From NCBI RefSeq assembly GCF_003261575.2, contig NZ_CP036175.1, positions 6,076,001 through 6,140,000 of the forward strand: a stretch of DNA of 64,000 nt, read 5' to 3'. The notes below the pieces were generated by a model. That model did not search any database. It saw nothing but the letters and a program-made list of their open reading frames with translations, and was not told the DNA's origin. Below are positions 33,848-42,326 of the stretch, one piece after another (position 1 is the stretch's first letter; every line of letters starts with the position of its first letter). Both the position numbers and the translations under genes were made by a program. The DNA is from Klebsiella huaxiensis. GTDB taxonomy: Bacteria > Pseudomonadota > Gammaproteobacteria > Enterobacterales > Enterobacteriaceae.

Positions 33848-35257
33848 ATGCAACGAGGGATAGCATGGATCGTTGATGACGATAGCTCCATCCGTTGGGT
33901 GCTTGAACGCGCGCTCACCGGGGCTGGCTTGAGTTGTACAACGTTTGAGAGCGGCAGCGAGGTGCTTGATGCCCTCACCACCAAAACCCCGGATGTCCTG
34001 CTGTCTGATATCCGTATGCCGGGAATGGATGGGCTGGCGCTGCTGAAACAAATTAAACAGCGTCACCCGATGCTCCCGGTCATCATAATGACGGCGCATT
34101 CAGATCTGGACGCAGCGGTCAGCGCTTATCAGCAAGGTGCTTTTGATTATCTGCCAAAACCGTTTGATATCGATGAAGCTGTGGCGCTGGTCGACCGCGC
34201 AATCAGCCATTATCAGGAACAGCAGCAGCCGCGAAATGCGCCAATAAATAGCCCAGCGGCCGATATTATCGGCGAAGCGCCAGCAATGCAGGACGTTTTT
34301 CGCATTATAGGCCGCCTGTCACGTTCCTCCATCAGCGTGCTGATCAACGGGGAGTCCGGTACCGGTAAAGAGCTGGTTGCCCATGCTCTGCACCGCCACA
34401 GCCCGCGCGCCAAGGCACCATTTATCGCGCTGAATATGGCGGCAATCCCCAAAGACTTGATTGAATCAGAACTGTTCGGCCACGAGAAAGGGGCCTTTAC
34501 GGGCGCGAATACCGTGCGCCAGGGGCGTTTTGAACAGGCAGACGGCGGCACGTTGTTTCTCGACGAAATCGGCGATATGCCGCTGGACGTACAAACTCGG
34601 TTGCTGCGCGTGCTGGCTGATGGCCAGTTTTATCGCGTAGGCGGCTATGCGCCGGTGAAAGTGGATGTGCGCATTATCGCCGCCACCCACCAGAATCTTG
34701 AGCTGCGCGTACAGGAAGGAAAATTCCGCGAGGACTTATTCCACCGCCTGAACGTGATTCGCGTCCATCTCCCGCCGCTACGCGAGCGTCGGGAAGATAT
34801 TCCGCGTCTGGCGCGCCACTTCCTGCAAGTTGCCGCTCGTGAACTCGGCGTTGAAGCCAAGCTACTGCACCCGGAAACGGAGATGGCGTTAACCCGGCTG
34901 GCCTGGCCGGGTAACGTGCGTCAACTGGAGAACACCTGTCGTTGGCTGACGGTGATGGCGGCAGGCCAGGAGGTTCTGACCCAGGATCTTCCCAGTGAGC
35001 TGTTTGAAACCGCGATACCGGATAATCCGACGCAAATGCTGCCGGATAGCTGGGCCACGCTGTTGGGGCAATGGGCTGACCGCGCTTTACGTTCCGGTCA
35101 TCAAAACCTGCTGTCAGAAGCACAGCCGGAGATGGAGCGCACGCTATTGACCACCGCGCTACGCCACACTCAGGGGCATAAACAAGAAGCAGCACGCCTG
35201 CTGGGATGGGGCCGTAATACGTTGACACGTAAGCTAAAAGAACTGGGAATGGAGTAG
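33848..35257 (+). CDS. glnG: Nitrogen regulator NtrC (sigma-54 activator)
   Basis: NtrC is the enhancer-binding response regulator that activates sigma-54 promoters of nitrogen genes, including glnA here. In the 469-residue form from ATG 33848, the receiver domain (1-120) has phosphoacceptor Asp54 in LLSDIRMPGMDG. The AAA+ domain (about 140-375) has Walker A GESGTGKE, the sigma-54-contact GAFTGA loop and Walker B GGTLFLDEIGD. The C-terminal Fis-type helix-turn-helix ends in LLGWGRNTLTRKLKELGME. It lies 8 bp after glnL. An ATG 57 bp upstream lies within glnL and would add 19 residues unlike NtrC. Confidence 0.98.
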   Translation: MQRGIAWIVDDDSSIRWVLERALTGAGLSCTTFESGSEVLDALTTKTPDVLLSDIRMPGMDGLALLKQIKQRHPMLPVIIMTAHSDLDAAVSAYQQGAFDYLPKPFDIDEAVALVDRAISHYQEQQQPRNAPINSPAADIIGEAPAMQDVFRIIGRLSRSSISVLINGESGTGKELVAHALHRHSPRAKAPFIALNMAAIPKDLIESELFGHEKGAFTGANTVRQGRFEQADGGTLFLDEIGDMPLDVQTRLLRVLADGQFYRVGGYAPVKVDVRIIAATHQNLELRVQEGKFREDLFHRLNVIRVHLPPLRERREDIPRLARHFLQVAARELGVEAKLLHPETEMALTRLAWPGNVRQLENTCRWLTVMAAGQEVLTQDLPSELFETAIPDNPTQMLPDSWATLLGQWADRALRSGHQNLLSEAQPEMERTLLTTALRHTQGHKQEAARLLGWGRNTLTRKLKELGME

Positions 35258-35367
35258 TAGAACAGTGTCGTGTAAAAAATAGTCTGCCAGCGCAAACTGC
35301 TGCTATTTTGTACTTTACTGTTCAAATGCGTTGAGTATGATCGTGCCCGGAAAGACAGGGGGAAATC

Positions 35368-35478
35368 ATGCTTGAATCACTCATAAATATTATATCGAGC
35401 GGTGTCGCAGCCGGTCACACCCCGCAGACGGCAATAGCTGCTGTTCTGTGTGCGGCGATGGTTGGATTGTTTAGCTGA
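35368..35478 (+). CDS. yshB: YshB small membrane protein
   Basis: A 36-codon gene between glnG and hemN. It encodes MLESLINIISSGVAAGHTPQ followed by a hydrophobic stretch (TAIAAVLCAAMVGLF) that should span the membrane once. It matches the enterobacterial YshB protein, same length and same HTPQTA and VLCAAM residues. The ribosome site AGGGGGAAA precedes the ATG by about five bases. In Salmonella YshB has been linked to growth inside macrophages; its molecular role is unknown. It is 110 bp after glnG and may have its own promoter. Confidence 0.9.
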   Translation: MLESLINIISSGVAAGHTPQTAIAAVLCAAMVGLFS

Positions 35479-35480
35479 TA

Positions 35481-35512
35481 ATTCACCCTCTCCCGGCAAG
35501 GAGAGGGTGAAT
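35481..35512. terminator. 13-bp perfect hairpin between yshB and hemN
   Basis: ATTCACCCTCTCC pairs perfectly with GGAGAGGGTGAAT around a 6-base loop, sitting between the yshB stop (35478) and the hemN stop (35516). It lacks a clear U-run on either strand, but its place between convergent genes suggests a bidirectional transcription end or mRNA 3' barrier. Confidence 0.65.
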
Positions 35513-35515
35513 AGA

Positions 35516-36889
35516 TTAAATCACGCGGGAAAACTGCTGCATCCGTGCTTTCTGGCGCAAATATGCGTCAAAGCACATGCATATGTTGCGAATCAGCAAC
35601 CGACCTTTCGGCGTCACCTGAATCCCTTTCTCATCCACATCCACCAGCCCGTCTTTGGCCAGCGGCGCCAGCAGTTTCATATCTTCAGTGAAGTAGCCAT
35701 TGAAGTCTAAGTCCCACTGCGTTTCTACAGCGGAGAAATCGAGACGGAAATTGCAGATCAGCGCTTTAATGACATCGCGACGAATACAGTCATCGCGAGT
35801 CAACGCAATGCCACGCCATAAGGCCGTTCCGGTTTCATCAATCTGCTGATAATACTGCTTCAGCTCTTTTTGGTTCTGCGCATAGCAGTCGCCAATCATA
35901 CTGATCGCCGAAACACCCAGCCCCAGCAGATCGGAATCCCCTTGGGTGGTATAGCCCTGGAAGTTGCGATGCAAAATACCTTCACGTTGGGCTATCGCCA
36001 GTTCATCGTCCGGACGAGCAAAGTGGTCCATACCGATAAACTGATACCCCGCAGCGGTCAGCGAATCAATCGTTTCCTGCAGGATATCCAGCTTCTGCTC
36101 TGCTGAAGGTAAATCGGCATCTTTGATTTTGCGCTGTGCGGCGAAGAGCGTCGGCAAATGCGCATAGTTAAATACGCTCAGACGATCGGGATTTAGCTCA
36201 GCAACACGCCGGAGCGTAAAAGCAAAGCTCTCTGGCGTTTGCTTCGGCAGTCCGTAAATCAGATCGATATTGGTAGAAGTAAAGCCAATCTCTCGGGCAT
36301 GGTTGAGCAGGGCGAAGATAAACTCTTCATCCTGCTCGCGGTTCACCAGGCGCTGCACCTCTTTGTTGAAGTCCTGCACGCCCATACTCAAGCGGTTGAA
36401 ACCTTCAGCGCGTAAATGATCCAGTACATCAAGCTCAATTTCACGCGGATCGACTTCAATGGAAATCTCAGCCTCGGCGTTAAAATTGAAATGCGTACGC
36501 AGCAGGCTCATCAGGCGGCTAATTTGCGCCTTATTTAAATATGTCGGCGTACCGCCGCCCCAATGCAGTTGGTTAACCTGGCGACCCGCAAAAAGCGGCG
36601 CGCGATGGATAATCTCCTGCTCAAGGACGTCCAGATACTGATCGGCTTTATGCTGCTGGCGGGTAACAATTTTATTGCAACCACAAAAATAGCAGAGCTT
36701 ATGGCAAAACGGGATATGCACGTACAGCGATAGAGGTCGCTGCGGATAACGGGCTACCGCTGCGTCAAATTCAGCAGCGCCAAATTCCGGAGAAAACTCC
36801 AGCGCGGTGGGGTACGAAGTATAACGCGGCCCGGAATAGTTATATTTTTGGATCAGGGCCAGATCCCAGTCGATTAACTGCACAGACAT
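35516..36889 (-). CDS. hemN: Oxygen-independent coproporphyrinogen III dehydrogenase
   Basis: HemN is a radical-SAM enzyme that decarboxylates coproporphyrinogen III to protoporphyrinogen IX in haem synthesis without oxygen. The 457-residue protein from ATG 36889 matches E. coli length. The Fe4S4 cluster cysteines are Cys62, Cys66 and Cys69, with the extra Cys71, in the motif FCHKLCYFCGC. The SAM-binding GGGTPTYL (near 112-119) and the C-terminal HemN domain are intact. Twenty-eight in-frame codons upstream overlap the neighbouring small gene and do not resemble HemN. A good GGAGTGAGC site precedes the chosen start. Confidence 0.97.
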   Translation of the reverse strand: MSVQLIDWDLALIQKYNYSGPRYTSYPTALEFSPEFGAAEFDAAVARYPQRPLSLYVHIPFCHKLCYFCGCNKIVTRQQHKADQYLDVLEQEIIHRAPLFAGRQVNQLHWGGGTPTYLNKAQISRLMSLLRTHFNFNAEAEISIEVDPREIELDVLDHLRAEGFNRLSMGVQDFNKEVQRLVNREQDEEFIFALLNHAREIGFTSTNIDLIYGLPKQTPESFAFTLRRVAELNPDRLSVFNYAHLPTLFAAQRKIKDADLPSAEQKLDILQETIDSLTAAGYQFIGMDHFARPDDELAIAQREGILHRNFQGYTTQGDSDLLGLGVSAISMIGDCYAQNQKELKQYYQQIDETGTALWRGIALTRDDCIRRDVIKALICNFRLDFSAVETQWDLDFNGYFTEDMKLLAPLAKDGLVDVDEKGIQVTPKGRLLIRNICMCFDAYLRQKARMQQFSRVI

Positions 36890-36891
36890 GC

Positions 36892-37074
36892 TCACTCCTT
36901 CCGATGGTGCCGTCGGCGGGTACGCCGCTCCGGCCCAACCGCACCTCGGGTAATGAGCCGGTTGCGCAGCCATTTCTGACGCCGCGACAACCGTCGTAGT
37001 TTAACGAATAACCACAGCAGATAACATATAACCAAAAGGGTTATAAGCAGGACCGGGAATCCTATGGGGTGCAA
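36892..37074 (-). CDS. Small membrane protein candidate between yihI and hemN
   Basis: A 60-codon frame fills almost exactly the gap between the yihI stop (37078) and the hemN start (36889). It begins with TTG at 37074. The product has one strong hydrophobic segment (residues 5-25, IGFPVLLITLLVICYLLWLFV) followed by a very basic tail rich in Arg and Lys, a typical single-span protein with a cytoplasmic basic end. No family is recognised. The fit between neighbours and the clear membrane helix favour a real gene; the rare start codon and the lack of an obvious ribosome site argue against. Confidence 0.5.
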   Translation of the reverse strand: MHPIGFPVLLITLLVICYLLWLFVKLRRLSRRQKWLRNRLITRGAVGPERRTRRRHHRKE

Positions 37075-37077
37075 ATG

Positions 37078-37584
37078 TTAGTTTCCGCCCTTCAGTAAAC
37101 GCATCATATCTTCTTTGCGTTCTTCCTCTTCCTCATCTTCGTCATCATCGTAGGAGAGGCCGAGTTGTTGCATCAGTTCATCAATACGGTCCAGTTTGGC
37201 ATCAACCCAGGTCTGCTCTTCAGCATTCAAGGTTCCGCCCTCTTCCAGACGTTCCAGCAGCGCGTCCAGGCGCTCATCGTTCTCCAGCAAATCCAGCTCA
37301 GCCTGCGGTGAAAGCATAGGTTTCTCGCTCTTCGGTTTATGCTGCTTAATCACTGGGGCATTCTCTGTCACACCCAGCGGGATCGGTTTTTTGCTGCCAA
37401 TGCGCGGATCTTGCTGTTGGCCTTGTTTTTTACCTGCAGAGGCGGCATCACCACCGGTCGCACGACTTCCTGCCGCATGACCGCGATGTTTCTTCTGCTG
37501 CTTACGATCGCGAGCTTCCTGGTTCAATTCTTCACGCGTTTTGCGACTTTTTTTGCCACGAGGTACAGATGTCGGTTTTTTCAT
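37078..37584 (-). CDS. yihI: YihI, activator of the ribosome-assembly GTPase Der
   Basis: YihI is a GTPase-activating protein for Der (EngA), which acts in 50S ribosome assembly. The 168-residue protein has a highly basic N-terminal half (MKKPTSVPRGKKSRKTREE and following) and an acidic C-terminus with a DDDEDEEEEER tract near 150-160; the helical middle (about 90-140: AELDLLENDERLDALLERLEEGG) is the Der-contact region. E. coli YihI is 169 residues. CsrC lies directly upstream in the same direction, as in E. coli. Confidence 0.95.
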   Translation of the reverse strand: MKKPTSVPRGKKSRKTREELNQEARDRKQQKKHRGHAAGSRATGGDAASAGKKQGQQQDPRIGSKKPIPLGVTENAPVIKQHKPKSEKPMLSPQAELDLLENDERLDALLERLEEGGTLNAEEQTWVDAKLDRIDELMQQLGLSYDDDEDEEEEERKEDMMRLLKGGN

Positions 37585-37651
37585 GGTGTTAATCTTCAGG
37601 CCGTTTTCTTCAGTATAGAATTGAGGCGGAATCTAGCAGAAAGCAAGCAAA

Positions 37652-37896
37652 GAAAAAAGGCGACAGATTACTCTGTCGCCTTTTTCCGCACTGACAACCC
37701 TTAATGGGTTTCTACTTTCCATGTTAGCTAACGACAACCCCTGTCTTTCCTTTAGCTACCAACAGTCCCTGTTACATCCATTTCCTTTTAAAACGTCTCC
37801 AGACGCCTGTCATCCTGACAATCCGTAGTCCTCGCCTCCTGGCGCTTCCTGACACCTCGTCCTGAGTCTTAATCCTGTTAGCTTCCTTCGCCCTTG
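37652..37896 (-). ncRNA. csrC: CsrC small RNA (CsrA antagonist)
   Basis: CsrC is a regulatory RNA that binds many copies of the translational regulator CsrA and so frees its target messages. The minus strand of the yihI-engB gap has about 15 GGA motifs in 245 bases, many in AGGA or loop contexts (TCAGGAC, CAGGAAG, CCAGGAGGCG). It ends in the CsrC terminator GGCGACAGAGTAATCTGTCG at 37659-37680 followed by C and six U. The 3' terminator and the synteny (between engB and yihI) are those of E. coli csrC; the 5' end is placed by similarity to AGGACGCTAACAGGA and may be off by a few bases. The remaining ~270 bp up to engB is AT-rich and holds its promoter; UvrY/BarA control is known for the family. 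Confidence 0.92.
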
Positions 37897-38167
37897 CCCG
37901 CTACTTTACTGGTTTAAGAAAAACCTACAACCAGCAACTGTATAAAAAATGCTAATTTCAGAATCTTCTCTTCACTTAATTGTATGATTTATAGAATGTT
38001 AGTGAATTTTTAATCAGGCTTTTCTCACAAATGTCTTATATCAACAATGGCCAATGTCTCACAAAGCATGTGGTTTTTACTCACATCGGTGAGTTGCGGT
38101 AAAAACAGCCTTTTTCTATTGTTCAGGTATAATCCTCGCCATAGCCTGATTAACGGAGACGACCGTC

Positions 38168-38800
38168 TTGACCAACTGGAATTATCAACTGACGCATTTT
38201 GTCACTAGCGCACCAGATATCCGCCATCTTCCTTCTGATACCGGTATCGAAGTGGCATTCGCTGGCCGCTCTAACGCAGGGAAATCCAGCGCCCTGAATA
38301 CGCTGACTAACCAGAAAAGCCTTGCTCGTACATCAAAGACGCCTGGGCGTACGCAGCTCATTAACCTGTTTGAAGTTGCTGAGGGAAAACGTCTGGTCGA
38401 CCTGCCAGGCTATGGTTACGCTCAAGTTCCTGAAGAGATGAAAATCAAATGGCAGCGGGCGCTGGGTGAATACCTGGAAAAACGCCTGTGTCTGAAAGGG
38501 CTGGTCATACTGATGGATATCCGGCACCCGCTTAAAGATCTCGATCAGCAGATGATCCTATGGGCCGTCGAAAGCGATATCCCTGTTCTTGTGCTGCTGA
38601 CTAAAGCCGATAAGCTGGCCAGTGGCGCGCGCAAAGCCCAGCTCAACCAGGTCCGTGAAGCGGTAATCGCATTTAATGGTGATGTGCAGGTGGAAGCATT
38701 TTCTTCCCTGAAGAAGCAGGGCGTAGATAAACTGCGTCAGAAACTGGATAGCTGGTATAACGACATTCCTCCTCAGGAAGAGCCTGAAGACAGCGAGTAA
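38168..38800 (+). CDS. engB: Ribosome-assembly GTPase EngB (YihA/YsxC)
   Basis: An essential GTPase involved in late steps of 50S subunit assembly. The 210-residue protein is full length: G1 GRSNAGKSS (near 33-41), G2 Thr in TPGRTQ, G3 DLPGYGYA (near 79-86), G4 TKAD (near 145-148) and G5 SSLKK. Translation begins at TTG 38168, as in E. coli, eight bases after GGAGACG. It is divergent from csrC-yihI and convergent with polA-spf. Confidence 0.97.
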   Translation: MTNWNYQLTHFVTSAPDIRHLPSDTGIEVAFAGRSNAGKSSALNTLTNQKSLARTSKTPGRTQLINLFEVAEGKRLVDLPGYGYAQVPEEMKIKWQRALGEYLEKRLCLKGLVILMDIRHPLKDLDQQMILWAVESDIPVLVLLTKADKLASGARKAQLNQVREAVIAFNGDVQVEAFSSLKKQGVDKLRQKLDSWYNDIPPQEEPEDSE

Positions 38801-38814
38801 TTATCGTCAATTTT

Positions 38815-38846
38815 CCCGGGTATGGGCATACGGAGCCTTATCCGGG
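38815..38846. repeat. REP-like palindrome downstream of engB
   Basis: CCCGGGTA and TATCCGGG form an imperfect inverted repeat around TGGGCATACGGAGCCT, the shape of an enterobacterial REP unit, between convergent engB and spf. The match is short, so this is tentative. Confidence 0.4.
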
Positions 38847-38894
38847 CAGCCTGCCTCGCCAATATCAAGACGCAAAAAGTTTTCTTTCACGCAA

Positions 38895-39003
38895 TAAAAA
38901 ACGCCCCGGTCATAAATGACCGGGGCGGCTAAAATATTCAGCCAAATCCGATTACGTGAAGTAAAAGGTCTGAAAGATAGAACATCTTACCTCTGTACCC
39001 TAC
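38895..39003 (-). ncRNA. spf: Spot 42 RNA
   Basis: Spot 42 is a Hfq-dependent small RNA, repressed by CRP-cAMP, that base-pairs with galK and many other catabolic messages to enforce glucose preference. The 109-base minus-strand RNA begins GTAGGGTACAGAGGTAAGAT and is nearly identical to E. coli Spot 42. It ends in the terminator GCCCCGGTCA/TGACCGGGGC plus a U-run; E. coli has CAGT in place of GGTC within the stem, a compensated change. The gene follows polA in its usual place. Upstream, near 39085-39107, TGTGATGATCA on the minus strand is a possible CRP site. The rest of the 349-bp engB-polA gap holds no gene. Confidence 0.96.
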
Positions 39004-39149
39004 GTCTTTAACTCTACTCTTGTTTCCGTTATGGATAAAGCATTTTTGTAGTTTATTTTCAGTCTTTACATAGCAAATTCAAATGATCATCACAAAACGG
39101 TATAAGTTATGTTACTCACTTACAAAAAATGGCCTTATGTACTGAACAC

Positions 39150-41930
39150 TTAGTGCGCTTGATCCCAATTTTCCCCACTACCCACTTCTACCAGCAGCGG
39201 AACTGCCAGCGTCGTGCTGCTTTCCATCAGTTCGTGGATCTTTTTCGCGACCGTATCTAAATCGTCTTTATGAACTTCGAAGACTAATTCATCGTGAACT
39301 TGCATGATCATACGCACTCGCGGTTTTTCACTTAACAGCCAATCATCTACAGCGATCATTGCGCGTTTAATGATATCCGCAGCAGTTCCCTGCATCGGCG
39401 CGTTGATTGCCGCACGCTCAGCACCAGCGCGACGCGCTCCGTTGCTGGATTTAATGTCCGGCAAGTAGAGTCGGCGGCCATCAAGCGTTTCAACATATCC
39501 CTGCTCTTTTGCCTGTGCACGGGTACGTTCCATATAATCCAGCACACCTGGATAGCGCTCAAAGTAGAGATCCATATATTTCTGCGCTTCTTTACGCGGA
39601 ATATTGAGCTGTCGCGCAAGGCCAAATGCGCTCATCCCGTAAATCAGGCCAAAGTTGATAGCCTTTGCGCTGCGTCGCTGTTCGCTGCTCACGCTTTCAA
39701 GCGGCAAACCAAAAACCTCTGCCGCAGTAGCGCGGTGGATATCTTTCCCCTCCGCAAACGCGGTTAGCAGGCCGTTATCGCGCGACAGGTGCGCCATAAT
39801 GCGCAATTCAATTTGCGAGTAGTCGGCGGAGACAATGAGATAATCTTGCGGAGCAATAAACGCCTGACGAATACGGCGTCCTTCTTCGTTACGTACCGGA
39901 ATGTTCTGCAGGTTCGGATCGGTAGATGACAGGCGTCCCGTTGCAGTAACCGCCTGGTGATAAGATGTATGCACGCGACCCGTTTTCGGGCTGATCATCA
40001 GCGGCAGCTTATCGGTATAAGTGGATTTGAGTTTTGCCAGACCACGATATTCAAGGATAACTTTTGGCAGCGGATAATCCAGAGCCAGCTCTTCCAACAC
40101 CTCTTCCGACGTAGACGGAGCGCCGCCCGGCGTCTTCTTCAGTGGTTTAATCCCTTGCTTTTCAAACAGGATGGTTTGCAGCTGCTTAGGCGAAGAGAGG
40201 TTAAACTCTTCTCCTGCAATATCATATGCCTTCTTCTCCAACTCAATCAGGCGCTTGGCGATTTCCTGAGAATGCGCATGCAGCACGGCTGGGTCAATCT
40301 TCACGCCATTACGCTCAACGCGAGAGAGCACTGGCACCAACGGCATTTCTATATTTTTAAAGATGTTCAGCGGGCCTTCATTCTGCTGAAGCTTTGGCCA
40401 CATCTTCAAATGCAGTTGCAGAGTCACGTCAGCATCTTCCGCCGCGTAACGACCAGCTTCTTCCAGTGCGATTTGATTAAAGGTGAGCTGATTTTTACCC
40501 TTGCCGGCAATCTCTTCAAAGGTAATGGTTTTGTGCTTCAACCAGCGATCGGAAAGGCTATCCATATCATGTCGGCCCGCTACGCTGTCAAGAATGTAGG
40601 ACTCCAGCATGGTATCAAAGGCAATACCGCGCAGCTCAATGTCATAGTTAGCCAGAATACCGCGATCATATTTGAGGTTCTGTCCTACCTTAAGATGCTT
40701 ATCGTTTTCCAGTAAGGGCTTTAGCAGTTCCAGCACGCGGTCGCGCGGGATCTGATCCGGCGCATCCAGATAGTCATGAGCAACCGGTACATAAGCTGCG
40801 ATGCCTGGCTCAACGGCGAATGATAGGCCGACCATATTGGCGGATACATTATCAAGGCTGTCAGTTTCGGTATCAAAAGCAAAAAGCGGCGCTTTCTTCA
40901 GTTTTTCGATCCACGTCGTCAGTGTTTCTTCATCAAGAATCGTGACATAGTTTTCAGAGGAGAGCGTTGCCGCCGTCTCTTCTTCAGCATCTGCCGCCAC
41001 TTCGACTGGTTTCGCGGTAGGTTTAACGCCTTTTGCCTGCATCCATTTACCGGACTCAACATCGGTTATCCAGCGTTTGAATTCATACTTTTTAAACAGC
41101 GTCAGCAGTTCATCCGCTGCGGGTTGCTCAACGAGCAGTTCTTCACAGCTCAAATCCAGTTCAACATCCGTTTTAATCGTCGCCAGCTGATAAGAGAGAT
41201 ACGCAACCTCTTTATTCTGTTCTAGCTTCGCCGCCATCGTTTTAGATCCGCGGAAGCTCAGGCCGGCGATTTTCTCAGACTCAGCATACAGGGTATCAAG
41301 CCCACCCAGCCCCTGTAGCAACGCCTGCGCGGTCTTTTCGCCGACCCCAGGAACACCAGGAATGTTGTCCGAGGAGTCACCCATGAGAGCAAGGAAATCA
41401 ATGATCAGTTCAGGTGGAACGCCGTATTTTGTGACGACTTCATCCGGACCAAGAATAGTGTTAGTCATCGTGTTAATCAGGGTAATACCCGGCGTAACTA
41501 ACTGAGCCATATCTTTATCACCCGTGCTAATCAGCACTGGACGACCTGCCTTTTCAGCTTCACGCGCCAGTGTACCGATCACATCATCAGCTTCAACGCC
41601 CGGAACAGCCATCAGAGGTAAGCCCATCGCCTTAACCATGGTATGCAACGGCTCGATCTGCGCACGCAGATCGTCCGGCATCGGTGGACGATGAGATTTA
41701 TAGTGCTCAAATAATTCATCACGGAAAGTCTTCCCTTTGGCATCAAAAACCACGACTGCATGAGTCGGTTGATACTGTAGGATCAGGCTTCGCAGCATAT
41801 TCAGTACGCCGTACATTGCGCCAGTCGGTTCACCAGCGCTGTTAGTCAGCGGGGGAAAAGCGTGATATGCCCGGTAAAGGTAAGAGGAGCCGTCAACGAG
41901 GATGAGGGGGTTTTCTGGGATCTGAACCAT
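39150..41930 (-). CDS. polA: DNA polymerase I
   Basis: Pol I fills gaps in DNA repair and removes RNA primers from Okazaki fragments. The 926-residue enzyme (928 in E. coli) has the 5'-3' flap nuclease (1-323, VDGSSYLYRAYHA start and GVEADDVIGTLA). The 3'-5' proofreading exonuclease (about 324-515) has Exo I FAFDTETDSLD, Exo II NLKYDRGIL and Exo III YAAEDADVT. The polymerase domain has motif A VSADYSQIELR, motif B RRSAKAINFGLIYG and motif C MQVHDELVFEV. A variable Ala/Glu-rich linker near 300-325 differs from E. coli. It is transcribed towards spf. Confidence 0.98.
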   Translation of the reverse strand: MVQIPENPLILVDGSSYLYRAYHAFPPLTNSAGEPTGAMYGVLNMLRSLILQYQPTHAVVVFDAKGKTFRDELFEHYKSHRPPMPDDLRAQIEPLHTMVKAMGLPLMAVPGVEADDVIGTLAREAEKAGRPVLISTGDKDMAQLVTPGITLINTMTNTILGPDEVVTKYGVPPELIIDFLALMGDSSDNIPGVPGVGEKTAQALLQGLGGLDTLYAESEKIAGLSFRGSKTMAAKLEQNKEVAYLSYQLATIKTDVELDLSCEELLVEQPAADELLTLFKKYEFKRWITDVESGKWMQAKGVKPTAKPVEVAADAEEETAATLSSENYVTILDEETLTTWIEKLKKAPLFAFDTETDSLDNVSANMVGLSFAVEPGIAAYVPVAHDYLDAPDQIPRDRVLELLKPLLENDKHLKVGQNLKYDRGILANYDIELRGIAFDTMLESYILDSVAGRHDMDSLSDRWLKHKTITFEEIAGKGKNQLTFNQIALEEAGRYAAEDADVTLQLHLKMWPKLQQNEGPLNIFKNIEMPLVPVLSRVERNGVKIDPAVLHAHSQEIAKRLIELEKKAYDIAGEEFNLSSPKQLQTILFEKQGIKPLKKTPGGAPSTSEEVLEELALDYPLPKVILEYRGLAKLKSTYTDKLPLMISPKTGRVHTSYHQAVTATGRLSSTDPNLQNIPVRNEEGRRIRQAFIAPQDYLIVSADYSQIELRIMAHLSRDNGLLTAFAEGKDIHRATAAEVFGLPLESVSSEQRRSAKAINFGLIYGMSAFGLARQLNIPRKEAQKYMDLYFERYPGVLDYMERTRAQAKEQGYVETLDGRRLYLPDIKSSNGARRAGAERAAINAPMQGTAADIIKRAMIAVDDWLLSEKPRVRMIMQVHDELVFEVHKDDLDTVAKKIHELMESSTTLAVPLLVEVGSGENWDQAH

Positions 41931-42054
41931 AATTTCCGTGCCTGTTTATCAGATTATGGGTAAAGGATGCCACAGACGGGCATAAAATCCTGAATTTTTC
42001 CCCTATTTCATCGAAAAGATTCATTGATCTCCACGATCATTGCACAACTTTATC

Positions 42055-42063
42055 TGTGGATAA
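42055..42063 (-). promoter_or_regulatory. Consensus DnaA box upstream of polA
   Basis: The minus strand reads TTATCCACA, a perfect DnaA box, 125 bp upstream of the polA start; the plus strand here reads TTATCTGTGGATAA, so the site is partly palindromic. DnaA has been reported to stimulate polA in E. coli, which fits. The 396-bp polA-yihG gap is otherwise AT-rich and contains the polA promoter (TTTACCCATAATCTG-like -10 near 41955) and no gene. Confidence 0.65.
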
Positions 42064-42326
42064 CTTTGTGCATAGTTTTAAAATGATAGCTGGGCAACTC
42101 TTAACAAAATAGCCCTTTAAATAATTAATTCATATTTATCATTTAGTTAAAGTTATATATTTTATCGTAATGTCATTTTGATGACTCAATACTCCATGTG
42201 GATATAAGATCCGGAAATTTTTCTGCTCTGGTAAGACCCGTTATTTGCTGTATTTTCTGATAAAATCAGTCCCTTGCGCTGTTTAAATGCGTTTTTTGTC
42301 AGCCTAACTTTCTGAATAAACTAACT

